Assembly (NCBI GenBank): GCA_015065645.1
Contig: SVPW01000021.1
Location: 1-38,336, forward strand
Source of the DNA: Oscillospiraceae bacterium
GTDB lineage: Bacteria > Bacillota > Clostridia > Oscillospirales > Acutalibacteraceae
Direction of reading: 5' to 3'
DNA: 38,336 nt
Both the position numbers and the translations under genes were made by a program. Shown here piece by piece: positions 36,082 through 38,336 of this stretch; the first letter of the stretch is position 1, and every line of letters begins with the position of its first letter. The notes beneath the pieces are model-generated. The model did no database searches, had not been told where the DNA came from, and saw nothing but the letters and a program-made list of their open reading frames with translations.

Positions 36082-36897
36082 ATGAATTATAAGCAAAATT
36101 TGCACACACACAGTTCTTTTTGTGACGGAAAACAAACACCGCGTGAGGTGGTTGAAACCGCAATTACTTTGGGCTTTGATTCGGTAGGGTTTTCTGGGCA
36201 TTCGCCAATGTTTTTTTCTCCCAAAAACGGTATGGATCCCGATCGGGTGAATGAATACTTTGAAACAATAAATTCTTTAAAGGAAGAATATTCATCAAAA
36301 ATCAAGGTTTTTTGCGGTTGGGAATATGATATGTACTCTGATATATCGCTTCCTCAAGGCGATTATTCAATAGGTTCGGTTCATTATTTCAATCTCAATG
36401 GTGAATATGTCGGATTTGACCGTTCTCAGGATGAGGTTAAAAGGGTAATAGATACATATTTTGGCGGTAATGGTCTGCTTTATGCCCAAAAATATTATGA
36501 AGAAATTGAAAGATTGCCACAATACGGCAAGTTTGATATAATCGGCCATTTTGATTTAATTACAAAGCATTGTGAAAATGCCGATTTTTTTGATATTCAT
36601 TCGGAAGAGTATTTGCAGTATGCTAAAAATGCAATAAGAGCACTTGCCGGCAAAATCCCTTATTTTGAGGTCAATACAGGCGCAATAGCTCGTGGCTATC
36701 GTACCACTCCTTATCCTATGGAAAATTTGGTAACGGAGTTTAAAAATCAGGGCTTTGGTGCGGTGATTTCTTCCGATTGCCACGATGCTCAAAAACTTGA
36801 CTGCAATTTTGAACAAGCGGTCAAACTGCTTAAAAACTGCGGTTATAATGAGCATATAATTCTTACTGAAGATGGCTTTAAGGCTGTGCCGTTGTAA
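36082..36897 (+). CDS. HisJ-like PHP phosphatase (histidinol-phosphatase family)
   Basis: 271 residues. NLHTHSSFCDGK (His8, His10, Asp15), GFSGHSP and the late SSDCHD are the metal motifs of the HisJ/HisK branch of PHP phosphatases. GWEYDMY and SIGSVHYF are typical of this branch as well. Histidinol phosphate is the classic substrate, but many orphan members act on other phosphate esters, and no histidine gene lies nearby. The ATG at 36082 has AAGG upstream and agrees with the family N-terminus. eutH-like begins 20 bases after its stop, probably in the same transcript. Confidence 0.82.
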   Translation: MNYKQNLHTHSSFCDGKQTPREVVETAITLGFDSVGFSGHSPMFFSPKNGMDPDRVNEYFETINSLKEEYSSKIKVFCGWEYDMYSDISLPQGDYSIGSVHYFNLNGEYVGFDRSQDEVKRVIDTYFGGNGLLYAQKYYEEIERLPQYGKFDIIGHFDLITKHCENADFFDIHSEEYLQYAKNAIRALAGKIPYFEVNTGAIARGYRTTPYPMENLVTEFKNQGFGAVISSDCHDAQKLDCNFEQAVKLLKNCGYNEHIILTEDGFKAVPL

Positions 36898-36916
36898 TAG
36901 GGGGAGGTAAGTTTAA

Positions 36917-38017
36917 ATGAATTTTGTGTCGGTTTTTATGACATTTTTTGCAATACTTGGTGCACTTGACCGTATTTTCGGTTGCCGTTTTAAAATAGGT
37001 AAAGAGTTTGAAAGGGGATTTTATCTCTTTGGTAATATGGCTCTTTCAATGATTGGTATGCTTATTGTTTCCCCGCTTATTGCGGATGTGATGTCACCTG
37101 TTTTTGATTGGTTTGCAAATGTTTTAAAATTAGACCCCTCAATAATTCCTGCTTCACTTTTTGCAAACGATATGGGGGGCGCTTCTCTTTCCAAAGCCAT
37201 AACGCTTGATAAAAATATTGGAATGTATAACGCTTTGGTAGTTTCTTCTATGATGGGCTGTACCATTTCTTTTACCATCCCTTATGCTTTGAATGTTGTA
37301 AAGCCTGAGCATCATAAGGATGTACTTATAGGCTTTCTTTGCGGTATCGTAACCATACCGATAGGCTGCTTTGTGGGCGGATTGTTTACCGATGTTTCGG
37401 TTTTGGGATTGCTTTTTAATTTATTACCGCTTATACTTTTTGCCGCTTTAATTGCGGTGGGTCTTTTGCTCAAGCCAATGCTTTGTGTTAAAATATTCAG
37501 CATTTTCGGAAAAATTATAAATATAATCATTATTATAGGCCTTTGTATGGGTATAATTGAGTTTCTTATTACCAAAAAAGTGCTTATAAAGGGGCTTGAA
37601 ACCTATGAGAATGCCGCACTTGTTTGCGTTAATGCCGCAACCGTAATGGCGGGTGCTTTCCCATTTATTTATATTCTTTCAAAGCTTGTAAATCCATTGC
37701 TTAAATATTTCGGTAAAAAGCTTAAAATAAACGAAACTGCCGCTTTGGGCTTTGTTTCAAGCCTTGCAACCAGCGTTACAACATTTGACCTTATGGGTAA
37801 AATGGATAAAAAGGGCAGGGTGTTGAATAGTGCTTTCACAATTTCTGCCGCATTTGTTTTTGCGGGTCATTTGGCATTTACGCTTGCATTTGATACCGAT
37901 TACATTTTGCCTATGATAATCGGCAAGCTTGTTGCAGGCATTGCATCGGTATTCGTGGCTTTGTTTATGTATAAAAGGCTTAATAAGGAAGATAAATCTA
38001 ATTCGGTGGCACAATAA
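36917..38017 (+). CDS. EutH-like ethanolamine permease family protein
   Basis: 366 residues with about ten membrane helices. The N-terminal arrangement ILGALDRIFGCRFKIGKEFERGF, followed by ASLFANDMGGASLSKA, matches the EutH family (LLANDMGGYPLA in characterised members). EutH carries ethanolamine in bacteria that use it through the eut microcompartment. No other eut gene is in this window, so the substrate is uncertain and it may be an orphan paralogue. The ribosome binding site GGGGAGG lies at 36901-36907. It probably shares a transcript with the PHP gene just upstream. A terminator follows at 38074-38117. Confidence 0.82.
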   Translation: MNFVSVFMTFFAILGALDRIFGCRFKIGKEFERGFYLFGNMALSMIGMLIVSPLIADVMSPVFDWFANVLKLDPSIIPASLFANDMGGASLSKAITLDKNIGMYNALVVSSMMGCTISFTIPYALNVVKPEHHKDVLIGFLCGIVTIPIGCFVGGLFTDVSVLGLLFNLLPLILFAALIAVGLLLKPMLCVKIFSIFGKIINIIIIIGLCMGIIEFLITKKVLIKGLETYENAALVCVNAATVMAGAFPFIYILSKLVNPLLKYFGKKLKINETAALGFVSSLATSVTTFDLMGKMDKKGRVLNSAFTISAAFVFAGHLAFTLAFDTDYILPMIIGKLVAGIASVFVALFMYKRLNKEDKSNSVAQ

Positions 38018-38073
38018 ACTAAAAAAACGGGCAAATAAGAGTCGTACAGTAAGGGACAGTACAACAAGACACG

Positions 38074-38117
38074 AAAACACCCATAGTTTTTTAAAAAAAA
38101 TATGGGTGTTTTTAATA
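38074..38117 (+). terminator. Terminator after the eutH-like gene
   Basis: AAAACACCCATA (38074-38085) pairs with TATGGGTGTTTT (38101-38112), with an inner T/A stem possible, followed by a T run. Confidence 0.9.
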
Positions 38118-38142
38118 TTTCCTTTCTTTGTTAGTCAAGTCG

Positions 38143-38151
38143 TGCTATAAT
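38143..38151 (+). promoter_or_regulatory. Extended -10 promoter of the last gene
   Basis: TGC-TATAAT (38143-38151) is a perfect -10 with the TGn extension; there is no good -35 at the right distance (best is TTTCTT). The leader to 38191 is about 33 bases. Confidence 0.6.
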
Positions 38152-38190
38152 ATAACTAACCGATAAATAAGAATTTGGAGGAACGATGCT

Positions 38191-38336
38191 ATGAAAAAGG
38201 CATTTCATGTAATTTGTTGTGCGGCAGGCAGTGGAATGATTGGTTTCTTTGCCAATCAGTTGAATACGGTTGTGGGATGTGTGTTCTTTACCCTTGGCAT
38301 AGTTTTGCTTGTTGGTTCAATCGTTCTTGTATCAAA
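38191..38336 (+). CDS. Small membrane protein, cut by the window end
   Basis: 48 complete codons are visible, beginning MKKAFHVICCAAGSGMIGFF and continuing with VVGCVFFTLGIVLLVGSIVLV, which reads as two membrane helices separated by a short polar turn. The reading frame is still open at the right edge. The start follows GGAGGA (38177-38182) by eight bases; a nearer ATG at 38186 opens only a two-codon frame. I do not recognise a family, and the rest of the gene lies outside the window. Confidence 0.6.
   Translation, partial: MKKAFHVICCAAGSGMIGFFANQLNTVVGCVFFTLGIVLLVGSIVLVS

Overview
The window looks like a chromosome segment of an anaerobic, spore-forming member of the Clostridia, most like Oscillospiraceae/Ruminococcaceae. 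Supporting signs are the AT-rich intergenic DNA, strong Gram-positive ribosome binding sites, spo0A, meso-diaminopimelate dehydrogenase, the [FeFe]-hydrogenase maturases, ECF-type vitamin uptake and dockerin-tagged secreted proteins. No finer taxonomic claim can be made from sequence reading alone.

Layout. (1) 1-2119: a broken junction joins an AraC-family fragment (minus strand) to the C-terminal part of a Gfo/Idh/MocA oxidoreductase. A metallo-beta-lactamase-fold hydrolase and a PIG3-like quinone oxidoreductase follow in a tight operon that ends at a strong terminator. (2) 2290-14600: the RNA polymerase and str region, rpoB-rpoC then rpsL-rpsG-fusA-tuf. It has clear promoters, a folded rpoB leader, an rpsL promoter built into the rpoC terminator, and a large hairpin between rpsL and rpsG. 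(3) 14634-19300: a secreted glucosaminidase carrying two dockerin-like modules, ddh (convergent), spo0A with a 0A box upstream, a palindromic repeat element, and an XRE regulator. (4) 19350-23690: a promoter/operator region with a short terminated transcript, then the [FeFe]-hydrogenase maturation cluster TM1266-like regulator-hydE-hydG-hydF. (5) 23693-29772: a cobalamin-riboswitch operon. It encodes a wall-anchored (SPKTG) secreted protein, a membrane protein shaped like transcobalamin/intrinsic factor, and an ECF transporter (T subunit, fused double ATPase, S subunit). (6) 29781-38336: a membrane protein and trmL on overlapping divergent promoters; the glycolytic genes pgk-tpiA-gpmI; two PHP phosphoesterases; a lone eutH-like transporter; and the start of a small membrane-protein gene cut by the window end.

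The most interesting block is the cobalamin operon. It suggests a Gram-positive surface B12-capture route in which an alpha/alpha barrel and a transcobalamin-type beta domain sit on one membrane-anchored polypeptide and hand B12 to an ECF importer. The other second-look items are mostly regulatory RNA and promoter architecture: the rpsL-rpsG hairpin with two competing partners, the XRE operator array plus short transcript, divergent promoters sharing one -35, and hairpins between the glycolytic genes. No tRNA, rRNA, CRISPR array or insertion sequence was seen.
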